Source: a virus
Virus record (IMG/VR): IMGVR_UViG_3300049460_000371
Span: 1-64,000 of that record
Strand: one strand, 5' to 3'
Length of the DNA: 64,000 nucleotides
Shown: positions 40,713-49,012 of the stretch, piece after piece
Position numbering within the stretch: the first letter of the stretch is position 1
Layout: each line of letters begins with the position of its first letter
Notes under the pieces: generated by a model
Database searches by the model: none
Told to the model about the DNA's origin: nothing
What the model saw: only the letters and a program-made list of their open reading frames with translations
Translations under genes and position numbers: made by a program

Positions 40713-40741
40713 TTGATTTTTAGTTCATTTGAACATATACT
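40713..40741 (+). promoter_or_regulatory. sigma70-like promoter with GTTCATTTGAAC core
   Basis: TTGATT, 17-bp spacer with GTTCATTTGAACA, TATACT; palindrome intact. Confidence 0.84.
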
Positions 40742-40769
40742 GTCCTTATTGTGAACTGAAAGGAACAGC

Positions 40770-41162
40770 ATGCTGAACACTCCAGTCCAAGCAGTAATGA
40801 CCAAAGCCCGTAAATCGCGCGGCATGGAATATCCGCCAAGCCAAACTGGCTACCACATCCGTGTGGAAGGCAAGGGCAAGAATGCCAAGCTGGATGTTCT
40901 GAAAATGAATGACACGACTAAGCAGGTTGAATACTGCCAGTCGTTCAAGGTCGGCGACACGGCGGAACATGGTTCCTACAACCTCAAATACATGGGTACG
41001 ATCACCGCCATCACTGAGAAAACGGTAACGGTGACCGACTTCGTGAACAAATTCGACGGACGTGTTCATCGCATGGATATGCACACGTTCTGCTGGCGAA
41101 ATCATGACCTGAACGTCGCCGAAAACATCAAGCAAAATCAAGAAACTTCCTGGAACCTCTAA
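40770..41162 (+). CDS. hypothetical protein, paralogue of the gene at 39846
   Basis: A 130-aa basic beta-rich protein with AAAGGAA upstream. It shares FKVGD, a central TITAITEKTVTVTDF block and MHTFCWR with the protein at 39846. First gene of a three-gene unit. Function unknown. Confidence 0.82.
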   Translation: MLNTPVQAVMTKARKSRGMEYPPSQTGYHIRVEGKGKNAKLDVLKMNDTTKQVEYCQSFKVGDTAEHGSYNLKYMGTITAITEKTVTVTDFVNKFDGRVHRMDMHTFCWRNHDLNVAENIKQNQETSWNL

Positions 41163-41171
41163 GGAGCAATC

Positions 41172-41366
41172 ATGGTAGGACTCGCACAAGCTGCTTACGT
41201 GTTGATCACCAATCAACATAACAAACCACAAGCCCAAGACCATAGCGGCAACGACATCTGCGAAGGTTGTGGTTGTCTGGGCCATACCAATACTGGCGAT
41301 GGCACCTACTGCCCAGACTACCAGGATGACGTGATGGCAGATTGCCGTTGCATGTACGGAGACTAA
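41172..41366 (+). CDS. cysteine-rich small protein
   Basis: A 64-aa protein with AAGGAGC upstream. CEGCGC, then YCPDY and CRC give at least six cysteines, a likely zinc site. The next gene starts 1 nt after its stop. Function unknown. Confidence 0.75.
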   Translation: MVGLAQAAYVLITNQHNKPQAQDHSGNDICEGCGCLGHTNTGDGTYCPDYQDDVMADCRCMYGD

Positions 41367-41367
41367 T

Positions 41368-41496
41368 ATGGAACGTGCAATGACTCCTCGCGAACTCCGT
41401 GCAGCAGTGATCGATACCCTGGCCTTCTTGGGCGTGATTGCCCTGGCCATTGGAGCGCCGTTTATCTTCCAGGCATTCGGGCTGCACCTCAGCTAA
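41368..41496 (+). CDS. 42-aa membrane protein
   Basis: A short frame coupled to the cysteine-rich gene. One hydrophobic helix (about residues 17-37: LAFLGVIALAIGAPFIFQAF) after a charged start (MERAMTPRELRA), so a single-pass inner-membrane protein. GGAG lies 6-9 nt before the ATG, inside the previous gene. Confidence 0.7.
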   Translation: MERAMTPRELRAAVIDTLAFLGVIALAIGAPFIFQAFGLHLS

Positions 41497-41602
41497 CAAA
41501 CGACGACCCATGACGTCTCCTGACGTCCAGTGATGTGCCATGTTATCTTTGTGATACTGGCACGTCATTGTATTATGGCAACAACTTTTTACCATCGTTG
41601 CC

Positions 41603-42091
41603 ATGACTATCCCATCTATCTCAACCGCATCAAGCATTCAATGGGGAGCATTCTCCAAAGCTATTCACGACTATACTGAATTGCTCAAAGGGATTAAGCC
41701 CGGCCAATTGACACATTTTATAATGCCACGTCAAACTGGCAAGTCTACGCTCATGCAAGCATATTCGCGTGGGTTTTTAGACAAAGTGGATATCCCCGCA
41801 CGTCGTGGGCGTAAAGGCAAACCTCATTGGCGCTATTTCAGAGCCTTACGTCATGACCGGGCATGGTCCACACAATGGGCCAATATCGTCAAGGTCTATG
41901 AAAATCATATATCTGAGAACGATTCAGATTATAAGTTCTGGTATTTTATCGATGAACGGAAATTGGCTGAATGGCTGCGACCACAGTTGATTAACTGCAC
42001 GATAAGATTCGATCCCCAATATAACAAACGCATCGCCGTTGATTTCGACGACGAAGCTGCAAGAACCACCTTTTACCTGCAATGGGCATAA
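41603..42091 (+). CDS. FKLTW-family protein with terminase-like P-loop
   Basis: A 162-aa protein. The start holds HFIMPRQTGKSTLMQAYS, which resembles the Walker A of large terminase subunits (RQxGKST). There is no Walker B or ATPase body. The second half has LAEWLRP and ends FDDEAARTTFYLQWA, the divergent family end. It may be a chimera of a P-loop piece and the small paralogue. A 7-bp inverted repeat (TGGCAAC / GTTGCCA) ends at its ATG. Confidence 0.7.
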   Translation: MTIPSISTASSIQWGAFSKAIHDYTELLKGIKPGQLTHFIMPRQTGKSTLMQAYSRGFLDKVDIPARRGRKGKPHWRYFRALRHDRAWSTQWANIVKVYENHISENDSDYKFWYFIDERKLAEWLRPQLINCTIRFDPQYNKRIAVDFDDEAARTTFYLQWA

Positions 42092-42097
42092 AATAAA

Positions 42098-42703
42098 ATG
42101 AACAAACCCAATCTCGTACTGATGCGCCATGGTCAATCACTTACCAATTCTGGTACGGTCGTCCATAACGAACGCCAAAACATTCTTACCCCAAAGGGCA
42201 TCTCGGATAATATTCGCCTAGCTAATACTTTCCGTCATGTTTTTCCTGACCTGCAATTCGATCATTCGTTTGTGTCGCCCTTACCGCGTGCGATGCAAAC
42301 TCACTTCAACTTCCTGAGCACGATTGAGAACCGTGCAATCGATACCGAAATCGAAGAACGCTTCATCGAACGCCATTTGGGGTTTGAAGGCTTTCTGACC
42401 ATTCAGACCATGATTGCTCGCTATGGTCAGGACGTTGTCAATTCGTGGGAGTTGAATCCCGACGTGGCCCCTGGTACAAATGGCGAAGGCGGCGAGTCAT
42501 TACGTGACGTATACGACCGCGTGGTGTTTGGCTACCAGGAGTTGATTGTTCCACGCCTTCGTGATGGTCAAACTATTCTGCTCACAGCTCACTACTACGT
42601 GTTGAAAGTCCTGCAATCACATCTGCTGTACGGTGACGTATCAAAGGCCCCGCTGTTCGATCCGCGCAACTCTCTGCCAGTGCCATATAGGGTTGAGATC
42701 TGA
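42098..42703 (+). CDS. histidine phosphatase / phosphoglycerate-mutase-like protein
   Basis: A 201-aa protein. LMRHGQS (about 8-14) holds the phosphohistidine RHG motif; SPLPRAMQT supplies the second Arg; LLTAHYYVLK the second catalytic His. The branch acts on small phosphate compounds or phosphoproteins. Not enough is conserved to choose a substrate. 6 nt after the preceding gene, so part of the same operon. Confidence 0.85.
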   Translation: MNKPNLVLMRHGQSLTNSGTVVHNERQNILTPKGISDNIRLANTFRHVFPDLQFDHSFVSPLPRAMQTHFNFLSTIENRAIDTEIEERFIERHLGFEGFLTIQTMIARYGQDVVNSWELNPDVAPGTNGEGGESLRDVYDRVVFGYQELIVPRLRDGQTILLTAHYYVLKVLQSHLLYGDVSKAPLFDPRNSLPVPYRVEI

Positions 42704-42704
42704 A

Positions 42705-42962
42705 ATGAATATACTCGCTCATTTCATGGCTTGGTGCAATCCAGTCGCCAAGCCCCCAAAATATTGGGTCAAGTTGGCACGTGGCACCATTAAAGCTCAC
42801 GAGGAACGACCGTTTCCTGAGCAACCCAAGAACTTCAGTTTGGTCACAGATGCCCCCGAGATGCGATATCATGATGGTGTAACACCAGGCGGCATTGTGA
42901 TACCACTGGATGAAGAAACTTGGAAGAAAATCATGGCCGATTATGGTTATGACCTGAAGTAA
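42705..42962 (+). CDS. hypothetical protein
   Basis: An 85-aa basic protein starting 1 nt after the phosphatase stop. Pattern GVTPGGIVIPLDEETWKKIMADYG at the end. Function unknown. Confidence 0.75.
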   Translation: MNILAHFMAWCNPVAKPPKYWVKLARGTIKAHEERPFPEQPKNFSLVTDAPEMRYHDGVTPGGIVIPLDEETWKKIMADYGYDLK

Positions 42963-42992
42963 AAAAGATTTGAAGGTGATTGATATTCTATT

Positions 42993-43021
42993 TTGACGTT
43001 CAACTTGTAATCATGCATCAT
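42993..43021 (+). promoter_or_regulatory. probable promoter
   Basis: TTGACG, 17-bp spacer, CATCAT; a leader of about 60 nt follows, with A-rich sequence. Confidence 0.55.
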
Positions 43022-43086
43022 ACTGATATGGCGAAACAAAACGCCAAGCAAGTAGAAAACAAAAACAACAAACTGGAAAATCAATC

Positions 43087-43314
43087 ATGTCTAAAACTTT
43101 TGAACTCTCTGAACGTCAAGTAGAAGTAGTCCGTGCAATCCGCAAACTGCAACGCTCCCTGCGTCGCGCCCCAACCCAACGTGCGGTTGCTCAAGAAATT
43201 GGTACCATCGGCCGTCGTGGCGTTTGTCACGTTATCGCCAACCTGGCACGTCAAGGCGCAGTTGATGTCTATGGCAAAACCACCGCCATCAAGTTTTACG
43301 ACTTGAAAGCCTAA
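43087..43314 (+). CDS. LexA-type winged-helix DNA-binding protein
   Basis: A 75-aa protein matching only the DNA-binding half of LexA: LSERQVEVVRAIRKL, RRAPTQRAVAQEIG (recognition helix-turn-helix) and VIANLARQGAVDV (wing). There is no peptidase half. Own promoter and terminator. It is the best candidate in this window for a regulator, possibly of the TTCA-N2-TGAA promoters, but binding is not shown. Confidence 0.78.
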   Translation: MSKTFELSERQVEVVRAIRKLQRSLRRAPTQRAVAQEIGTIGRRGVCHVIANLARQGAVDVYGKTTAIKFYDLKA

Positions 43315-43333
43315 GCGCCCTAGTAGCCAAATG

Positions 43334-43357
43334 AGCCCGCTTCGTGCGGGCTTTTTT
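43334..43357 (+). terminator. hairpin terminator
   Basis: AGCCCGC / GCGGGCT stem, TTCGT loop, T6. Confidence 0.9.
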
Positions 43358-43414
43358 ACGTCTGTTGATCTCTCGTGTGTTCATCAGTATAATGGCGTAT
43401 CTTAAGGGGACCAT

Positions 43415-43708
43415 ATGATCAAACTGACCGCATACGAACGTATCAAGCTGTATAGCAAGATCGCCATCGCCATGATCTACAACCTGAAACCAGGTCCCTT
43501 GATTGTTCTTAAGGGGAAGGGCCTGACCTATACGGTTCACAAGAACCTGTGGGTCACCATCAGCGATGGTCATTCCAAAGACATGCTGCCACTGAACTTC
43601 TGCTCGCAAGAATTCGTCGACAACATCTCGAAAGAACTCGAGAAGCGCTTCATTTTCAGGCTTCTGAAAATGACTCCCCGTGAACAAGAATATTTGGGCC
43701 AGCAATGA
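43415..43708 (+). CDS. hypothetical protein
   Basis: A 97-aa basic protein with AAGGGG upstream. A helix (YERIKLYSKIAIAMIYNL), two beta strands, then a second helix. 4-nt overlap with the next gene. Function unknown. Confidence 0.78.
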   Translation: MIKLTAYERIKLYSKIAIAMIYNLKPGPLIVLKGKGLTYTVHKNLWVTISDGHSKDMLPLNFCSQEFVDNISKELEKRFIFRLLKMTPREQEYLGQQ

Positions 43709-44055
43709 AACAACGCAATATCGTAAAGTGGTACAAGGCATTCGTTGCACCGAATGATAAGATGGCCCAGGATGTCATTGACGCATTACCCTATACCTTC
43801 GTGGTAATCAACCCCCAACTGTCATACAGCGGCCGCCGTGGTCGTGACGAGCGGGTGCGTGACGTCATTGCTTGGTTGCGAGCCAACGTCAACCGTGACC
43901 GGTATGTGCTGTGCAGCCATGTAAACCGCAATGATGTCATGACAGCACAATACGACAACGCGATGTGGCAGTTCGGCAAGATCTACGGCGTTGCATTCCA
44001 GCATGAAGAAGATGCAGTGCTGTTCAAACTGGCAAATATCCAGCATATTACTTGA
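43705..44055 (+). CDS. FKLTW-family protein
   Basis: A 116-aa protein. DVIAWLRANVNRD gives the 'WL' segment and QHEEDAVLFKLANIQ the end motif with an altered tail. First of four members in the 43.7-45.6 kb array. Confidence 0.8.
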   Translation: MKQRNIVKWYKAFVAPNDKMAQDVIDALPYTFVVINPQLSYSGRRGRDERVRDVIAWLRANVNRDRYVLCSHVNRNDVMTAQYDNAMWQFGKIYGVAFQHEEDAVLFKLANIQHIT

Positions 44056-44080
44056 TCTCTTGTTCATTTGAACCTATACT
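44052..44080 (+). promoter_or_regulatory. sigma70-like promoter with GTTCATTTGAACC core
   Basis: TTGATC, 17-bp spacer ending GTTCATTTGAACC, TATACT, then AGGAACATCTGAAC. Confidence 0.87.
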
Positions 44081-44106
44081 AGGAACATCTGAACCAGGAG
44101 GAAATT

Positions 44107-44298
44107 ATGCAAATCGATCTGCATCTTCAATTTCAAGAAGTTACCAACCAGGACGAACTGATCGCCAACGCACCAGTCGTACCAATGGTTGGTTCGTATA
44201 TCTGTTCGCAGCACCATGGGCTGCGACTTATTACCAAGATAGTGTATGAGTTCACTCCACAAGAACTGAAGGTGTTCCTCCGTACAGTGGTTGCATAA
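44107..44298 (+). CDS. hypothetical protein
   Basis: A 63-aa protein with CAGGAGG upstream. Beta-rich start, helical end (FTPQELKVFLRTVV). The next gene begins on its stop (TAATG). Function unknown. Confidence 0.75.
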   Translation: MQIDLHLQFQEVTNQDELIANAPVVPMVGSYICSQHHGLRLITKIVYEFTPQELKVFLRTVVA

Positions 44299-44696
44299 TG
44301 TCACTAAAAGATTTGGTCCGGATTTACTGGGAACGAGAGCACGAAGCCTCGGCTTCCACTGAAGCTTGGTTAACTCACTTCACAAAGACGAGTTCACGCC
44401 AATGGCCAGGGCTTCTGGCACATTGCCCGTTCAGTGTGGTGCGGATCAAGCCTATCCCGTTCGACATTGATCATATCGGTCAAGTTGAATGTGCTATGTG
44501 GCTCGCACAGCAAAGCACGAATGGGCTCGACGTAAGCCTCATCATCGAGTCATATACACCAGATCGTTCCATCTATGTGTCACATATGAAATACGTGCTG
44601 TGGAACGATCCGCAGATCGCGGGCATTATTTGTCAGGATGATGCCGTGGCTGCAATGTTCAAGCTGACATTCCCAGAGCTGCTGTTTACCAGGTAA
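44298..44696 (+). CDS. FKLTW-family protein
   Basis: A 132-aa protein. TEAWLTHFT near residue 22 and QDDAVAAMFKLTFPELLF near the end fit the family with an extra six-residue tail. Function unknown. Confidence 0.78.
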   Translation: MSLKDLVRIYWEREHEASASTEAWLTHFTKTSSRQWPGLLAHCPFSVVRIKPIPFDIDHIGQVECAMWLAQQSTNGLDVSLIIESYTPDRSIYVSHMKYVLWNDPQIAGIICQDDAVAAMFKLTFPELLFTR

Positions 44697-44745
44697 TCAA
44701 CTATTTCACTTGCCAGTTGTTATACTGTGGTCCAAACACCACAAT

Positions 44746-45141
44746 ATGGCAACTGTGAATAACGAATCTCCCCACACTTGGTATAATCGATATGGCCGCT
44801 ATCTGGGCCCATACTCGATCTTCAGAGCCTCGTCACCATTCCCAATCGTTGACCTGCCACCCAAGAAGTTTATCTCATTCTTGAATTGGTATAATTGGAA
44901 AGAACTCCAGGGACACTCAACACTGGATATGAATCGAGTCAATGAGTGTGGTTATTTGGAATGGCTGTTCGACAATCATACACCAGACGAATACTGCTTC
45001 GTCTATAAAACCACGATGGAAAACGAAGGCCATGTTACCGACCCTGAGTTGTCATGGTCCCCGTACCTATCAGCTATTCTTTTTTGTTCAGAAGAAAAGG
45101 CAGTCATGTTTCGATTGACCTGCGCGGAACATTTGATATGA
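44746..45141 (+). CDS. FKLTW-family protein
   Basis: A 131-aa protein; ATG 44746 lacks a ribosome site, and a TTG at 44710 is the alternative. YLEWLFDNHT and SEEKAVMFRLTCAEHLI carry the family features. Its stop overlaps the next ATG. Confidence 0.7.
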   Translation: MATVNNESPHTWYNRYGRYLGPYSIFRASSPFPIVDLPPKKFISFLNWYNWKELQGHSTLDMNRVNECGYLEWLFDNHTPDEYCFVYKTTMENEGHVTDPELSWSPYLSAILFCSEEKAVMFRLTCAEHLI

Positions 45142-45599
45142 TCCCAGGTTACGAAAATTACTATGACTGGTTGATCAAGGCACGTGAATCAAATTTAACC
45201 GTGGCGCCATGGTTGGCAGGATTCACGCAATGGGTCAATCACCGTGATTACTCATACCTGGTTGCTTCTCATCCAGGTTACTTGATCAAGTTAACGGCTG
45301 ATCACTTTTACTGCATTGCTGCCGAGTGTTGGATCACCAATTGGGCGAAAGAACACATCAAGGATCATCACGATGGCACCGAGGCATTTGCCGTCATCCC
45401 TGTATCAAATTTTGGGTTAGTCCGACTCAAACATGAATATGGTTTGATCACAACCAATCGAGATCGAGCAGCCGCGCACTATCCAGAAGTCCGCCGTGTG
45501 CTGTTTGATCGGGCAGAAGATGCTGCTCTGTTCAAACTCACATTCCTGGATAAAATCACACCAGTTATCCACAAAGTAAACTACGAGGAAAAATTATGA
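45138..45599 (+). CDS. FKLTW-family protein
   Basis: A 153-aa protein beginning at the ATGA overlap. Two copies of a 'W...' segment (YYDWLIKARE, APWLAGFTQW) and AEDAALFKLTFLDKI followed by a 14-residue tail. The best-conserved member of this array. Confidence 0.8.
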   Translation: MIPGYENYYDWLIKARESNLTVAPWLAGFTQWVNHRDYSYLVASHPGYLIKLTADHFYCIAAECWITNWAKEHIKDHHDGTEAFAVIPVSNFGLVRLKHEYGLITTNRDRAAAHYPEVRRVLFDRAEDAALFKLTFLDKITPVIHKVNYEEKL

Positions 45600-45982
45600 A
45601 GTATGTGGCAATATTCAGACAATACGGTGAAGGTTGCGACTACACAATCGCGTGCGGCCAAAAATCGTTCACATTCGACGCACTTGCGGACGACGTCGCA
45701 CATGAATTCATCTTGAACAAAATTCGTGAAGAGCACGCAAGTGACGACTACAAGCTGGAACTTGTCCAACTTTTCAGAGTGGGCGAAGAAATCAAAGTTG
45801 ATCTCAAGGCACTCTACAGTGAAATCAACTCTGACCGACAAGCAGAAGAAGCGGGTCGCAAGTTGCGCAAAGCTGAACAAGAGTTGGCCCAGGCACAGAA
45901 AGCAGTGGCGGAAGCTGAAGAGAATCGCAAAGCCTTCCTGAAACATTTCTATGAAACTGGCGACGGTGGCGGCACTACGTAA
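45596..45982 (+). CDS. hypothetical coiled-coil protein
   Basis: A 128-aa protein with GAGGAAA upstream and a 4-nt overlap. The last 60 residues are a long Ala/Glu/Lys coiled coil. It ends DGGGTT. Function unknown. The 156 nt after it hold no gene that I can see apart from the terminator. Confidence 0.8.
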   Translation: MKYVAIFRQYGEGCDYTIACGQKSFTFDALADDVAHEFILNKIREEHASDDYKLELVQLFRVGEEIKVDLKALYSEINSDRQAEEAGRKLRKAEQELAQAQKAVAEAEENRKAFLKHFYETGDGGGTT

Positions 45983-46110
45983 GAATCGTTTGTAATTTGC
46001 GCTAACGCATAACAGTCAGCAAAGTATGTTGCTATTATCCTAATACAGCTTGGTTCCATCGCTGAGCTGTAGAAAGGGAAAGGTGACCTATGTAGGCTTT
46101 TTGGCTGATA

Positions 46111-46137
46111 AAAAAGCCCGGAGGTTCCGGGCTTTTT
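46111..46137. terminator. bidirectional terminator
   Basis: AAAAAGCCCGGA / TCCGGGCTTTTT palindrome between the forward array and the reverse tail cluster, with A and T runs on both sides. Confidence 0.88.
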
Positions 46138-46138
46138 G

Positions 46139-46372
46139 TTAACTCCAATACTGCCTGACGTTTGACCCCGCACCACCAGCATCAGAAATGATACCAGCAG
46201 CCGAAACGGTTCCGCGATCAGTTGGAACACCCTGAAACACCAGGTTGTTAACTGGTTCCAAATCCAACAACGGGAAACCGGTTACTTGGCCACGTTGAAT
46301 GGAGGTATTTGCATAAACCGCAGGTAACACCAAACGAATAGTAGCACCTTGTATTGATCCAATACTTGCCAT
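46139..46372 (-). CDS. small virion-type protein of the tail cluster
   Basis: A 77-aa reverse-strand protein, beta-rich and Gly/Val/Thr-rich (RLVLPAVYANTSIQRGQVTGF, then GIISDAGGAGSNVRQYWS). Last gene of the four-gene reverse cluster. The style fits a fibre-tip or decoration protein but no family was recognised. Confidence 0.75.
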   Translation of the reverse strand: MASIGSIQGATIRLVLPAVYANTSIQRGQVTGFPLLDLEPVNNLVFQGVPTDRGTVSAAGIISDAGGAGSNVRQYWS

Positions 46373-46380
46373 ATATCACC

Positions 46381-47313
46381 TCATACTGGAATCAAACAAC
46401 GATCATATTGTGTCTGCCCAACATTAAGTACATGATGTGACACCGCGGTACCTGTAGTAGACTGATGATAATTTGAATCAACCAATACCGATGCCTTATC
46501 CATGTCATTCCACACAGTATTGCCGTACACCATTTTGATACCCAAAATACGACCACGCAATTTGGCTATCGACGAGCCCAAAGCGGATGACAACATTTCC
46601 ACCGCGGTCATAGTCAATGCCCCATTTTGAACAGAACCAGCAGCCAACGTACTTATTGGGTAACCACTTCCTGGCATTCCCAATGCGGTAACTACATTGT
46701 TATATGGAGTCGTAGAACTACCAGTCGTGAGGCCATTTGCTACACCACGTAATGATCCAAAAAAACCAAACCCACCAGAATTGGGATAGATTATTTGATG
46801 TGTACCAATAAAGATATTGGTCGATATCGTATCGTCTTCGCCAAAGTCTTTAGCAATTTCAAATGATCCAAACAAGAAACCATATACTAACAAGTTTGAA
46901 CGTAATCTAGTTGCAAGCCAGCGTTGATTGACAAACATTACAATGGCGGCACCATCGGCTATTGTAATTGCTTGATTGCCGAATACCGAGCCAGAACCAG
47001 AACCAGTACTGTAGTAGGTGCCGTCGTTGGTACCAACGTGAGTAGTTGCATTCCACGATTCCCAAATCTTGAATAACATTGCGGTAGTGCTAAATGCGAT
47101 TTGAACATACTTGTATGTTGATGCACTACCTTGTTGAAGAGTACGATATACTCGCCCGACCGTCAAACCGCCAGGGGCGGCGGCATCATACTGTGTCCAG
47201 CCCTTCGATACGATGTACGCATCGATTGCTGTCATGATTGATGCAGGTGTATCTGTCGCCGCCATTACAAACATGGACGAGTTTGGTCCTAAAATTGTTT
47301 CTACCATTGCCAT
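46381..47313 (-). CDS. tail-associated protein, copy 1 of a paralogous pair
   Basis: A 310-aa protein nearly colinear with the one at 47972: both start with ETILGPNSS, share GWTxYDAAAP and IWESWNxxTHVGTNDGTYY, and end in a beta-rich region. Low charge and many Gly/Ser/Thr residues are typical of fibre or baseplate-attached proteins. The tandem duplication could give two receptor specificities; that is inference. Confidence 0.82.
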   Translation of the reverse strand: MAMVETILGPNSSMFVMAATDTPASIMTAIDAYIVSKGWTQYDAAAPGGLTVGRVYRTLQQGSASTYKYVQIAFSTTAMLFKIWESWNATTHVGTNDGTYYSTGSGSGSVFGNQAITIADGAAIVMFVNQRWLATRLRSNLLVYGFLFGSFEIAKDFGEDDTISTNIFIGTHQIIYPNSGGFGFFGSLRGVANGLTTGSSTTPYNNVVTALGMPGSGYPISTLAAGSVQNGALTMTAVEMLSSALGSSIAKLRGRILGIKMVYGNTVWNDMDKASVLVDSNYHQSTTGTAVSHHVLNVGQTQYDRCLIPV

Positions 47314-47325
47314 AATATTCCCTCG

Positions 47326-47907
47326 TTATTGGTATTCAAATCTGACCATCAAATCTGAGCCGTTACCACTCAAGATGTCGATAGTCAAATACTCATTCGA
47401 CGCCATACTAACTGAGAGCGGAATGATAGTTGATGTGTTTGATGTTGCAGCAATAGTCGGCTTTGCTCCGGCACCAAAAATACTTACACCACTTTTCTTC
47501 ACGTCGATTACTAATTGCGAAGACGGAGCGGTGGTGATAGCCATAAACACTGACTGAAGTGTTACTGACTTACCAGGGTACCATCTGATGGTACCGATCG
47601 ACGATGATATCAGCCCAGGGAAGAACGAAGTAGTGAGCTGCGGGCTGTTTACTTTGGTAACCCACTCAAGTTTTGTTGCATCTGAACTAACCTGCAATAT
47701 ACTCCCTGGCGTTGAGCCACCAGTAGTTGGCCACTGTTTACCATGGAATGCAATTTTGTCAGTCGCTAATTGCAATGGTGATGCGGTGGCATCACCGCCC
47801 TCAACTGTTCTAAGCGTTGAGTCCAACCCAAAACCTCGTCCCTGGCTGTTAATTTTCAACAGCTCCTTGAACGAATCTTTAGGGCTTCGATTCTGTAATG
47901 TTGTCAT
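47326..47907 (-). CDS. tail-fibre-like protein, paralogue of the gene at 62710
   Basis: A 193-aa protein. The start, LQNRSPKDSFKELLKIN, and SPLQLATDKIAFHGKQWPTTGGSTPGSILQV parallel LRGRTPQDTFGGLLRVE and SPLKLSMQAFAIHNLTFPSTGATPGKFLAV at 62710. The rest is a beta-sandwich-like domain. It probably forms an adaptor or shaft of a fibre. Confidence 0.82.
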   Translation of the reverse strand: MTTLQNRSPKDSFKELLKINSQGRGFGLDSTLRTVEGGDATASPLQLATDKIAFHGKQWPTTGGSTPGSILQVSSDATKLEWVTKVNSPQLTTSFFPGLISSSIGTIRWYPGKSVTLQSVFMAITTAPSSQLVIDVKKSGVSIFGAGAKPTIAATSNTSTIIPLSVSMASNEYLTIDILSGNGSDLMVRFEYQ

Positions 47908-47971
47908 AATTAATCCTCAAACGTATATTTATCAGTAAAATCATTGGAACAAACAAGTCTGTAAATGAACA

Positions 47972-48904
47972 TCAGACTGGTATCAAAAAACGAGCATATG
48001 TTTGACCAGATGGATTAATGATGTGATGGCTTACTGATGTACCACTCGGGCTTTCGTGATAATTGGCATCAACTAATACCTGCGCGGTGTCCATATCGTT
48101 CCATGATGCTGAGGTAAGAGCTATTTTGGCGCCAAACACTCGACCACGTAGTAATTTAACACCAGACGATGAAATGTTAACTGCCAGTTCGACCGCAGTT
48201 ATGGTTGCCGCAATACTGGTGCCATACGCTGAGATTATTGAGCCAAGGGATAAACTTTGAAGTGGTAAACCAGTTGGAAGCACAATACTGTTATATGTAC
48301 TTGCTACTACTCCTGTCGTATTGGAATTACTAACACCGCGTAACGATCCGTAGAATCCGGCCGACGTATTAATTGGATATGCCGACGGTGTGCTAGTCAT
48401 AAAGATATTGGATAGGGTAGAATCCGCCTCGCCGTAGTCCTTCGATATTTCAAACGCCCCGTTAATGACACTGTAAACGAGAGTGTTAGACACCGCTCTA
48501 AATGCTAACCATTTTGGATTCACAAACATCACCACACCATAGCCTGCTGTGCCAGTAACGGTCGGTGCCGTTCCACCAAGGGAAACCGAACCACCAGGGT
48601 TATAATACGTACCATCATTGGTGCCCACATGAGTGGACGAATTCCATGATTCCCAAATCTTCAATTGAATGGTGGCTGCCGATACTGCTATGCCCACATA
48701 TTTGTACGTTACCGCACTACCATCTTGCAGGGCGCGATAAACACGACCTACCGTTTGACCTTGTGGAGCGGCAGCATCATAAAGTGTCCAGCCCTTTGAT
48801 GTAATGTACGTGTCCAGAGCAGTCATAACTGTTGCTGGAGTCTCACCTGTCCCATAGGTAAACAGAGATGAGTTAGGCCCCAAGATTGTTTCTGATATTG
48901 CCAT
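47972..48904 (-). CDS. tail-associated protein, copy 2 of a paralogous pair
   Basis: A 310-aa protein, same length as its paralogue at 46381. It is first in the reverse cluster and begins opposite the forward promoter at 48957. Conserved at the N-terminal 100 residues and the end (SHHIINPSGQTYARFLIPV vs SHHVLNVGQTQYDRCLIPV); divergent between. Confidence 0.82.
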   Translation of the reverse strand: MAISETILGPNSSLFTYGTGETPATVMTALDTYITSKGWTLYDAAAPQGQTVGRVYRALQDGSAVTYKYVGIAVSAATIQLKIWESWNSSTHVGTNDGTYYNPGGSVSLGGTAPTVTGTAGYGVVMFVNPKWLAFRAVSNTLVYSVINGAFEISKDYGEADSTLSNIFMTSTPSAYPINTSAGFYGSLRGVSNSNTTGVVASTYNSIVLPTGLPLQSLSLGSIISAYGTSIAATITAVELAVNISSSGVKLLRGRVFGAKIALTSASWNDMDTAQVLVDANYHESPSGTSVSHHIINPSGQTYARFLIPV

Positions 48905-48956
48905 ATAAGCTCCTGTTATGTATTAAGGTGCCTTATTTAGTACCCACGAGCAACAG

Positions 48957-48985
48957 TTGACTTTATTCATTTGGTGCAATATCAT
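48957..48985 (+). promoter_or_regulatory. sigma70-like promoter
   Basis: TTGACT, 17-bp spacer with TTCATTTGG, TATCAT. Confidence 0.78.
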
Positions 48986-49012
48986 ACTTGAAATTAGCCA
49001 AGTGAGGACACA

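Noticed and set aside
47213-47938. Forward frames inside the reverse tail cluster
   Set aside because: Antisense to paralogous fibre proteins supported by duplicate copies.
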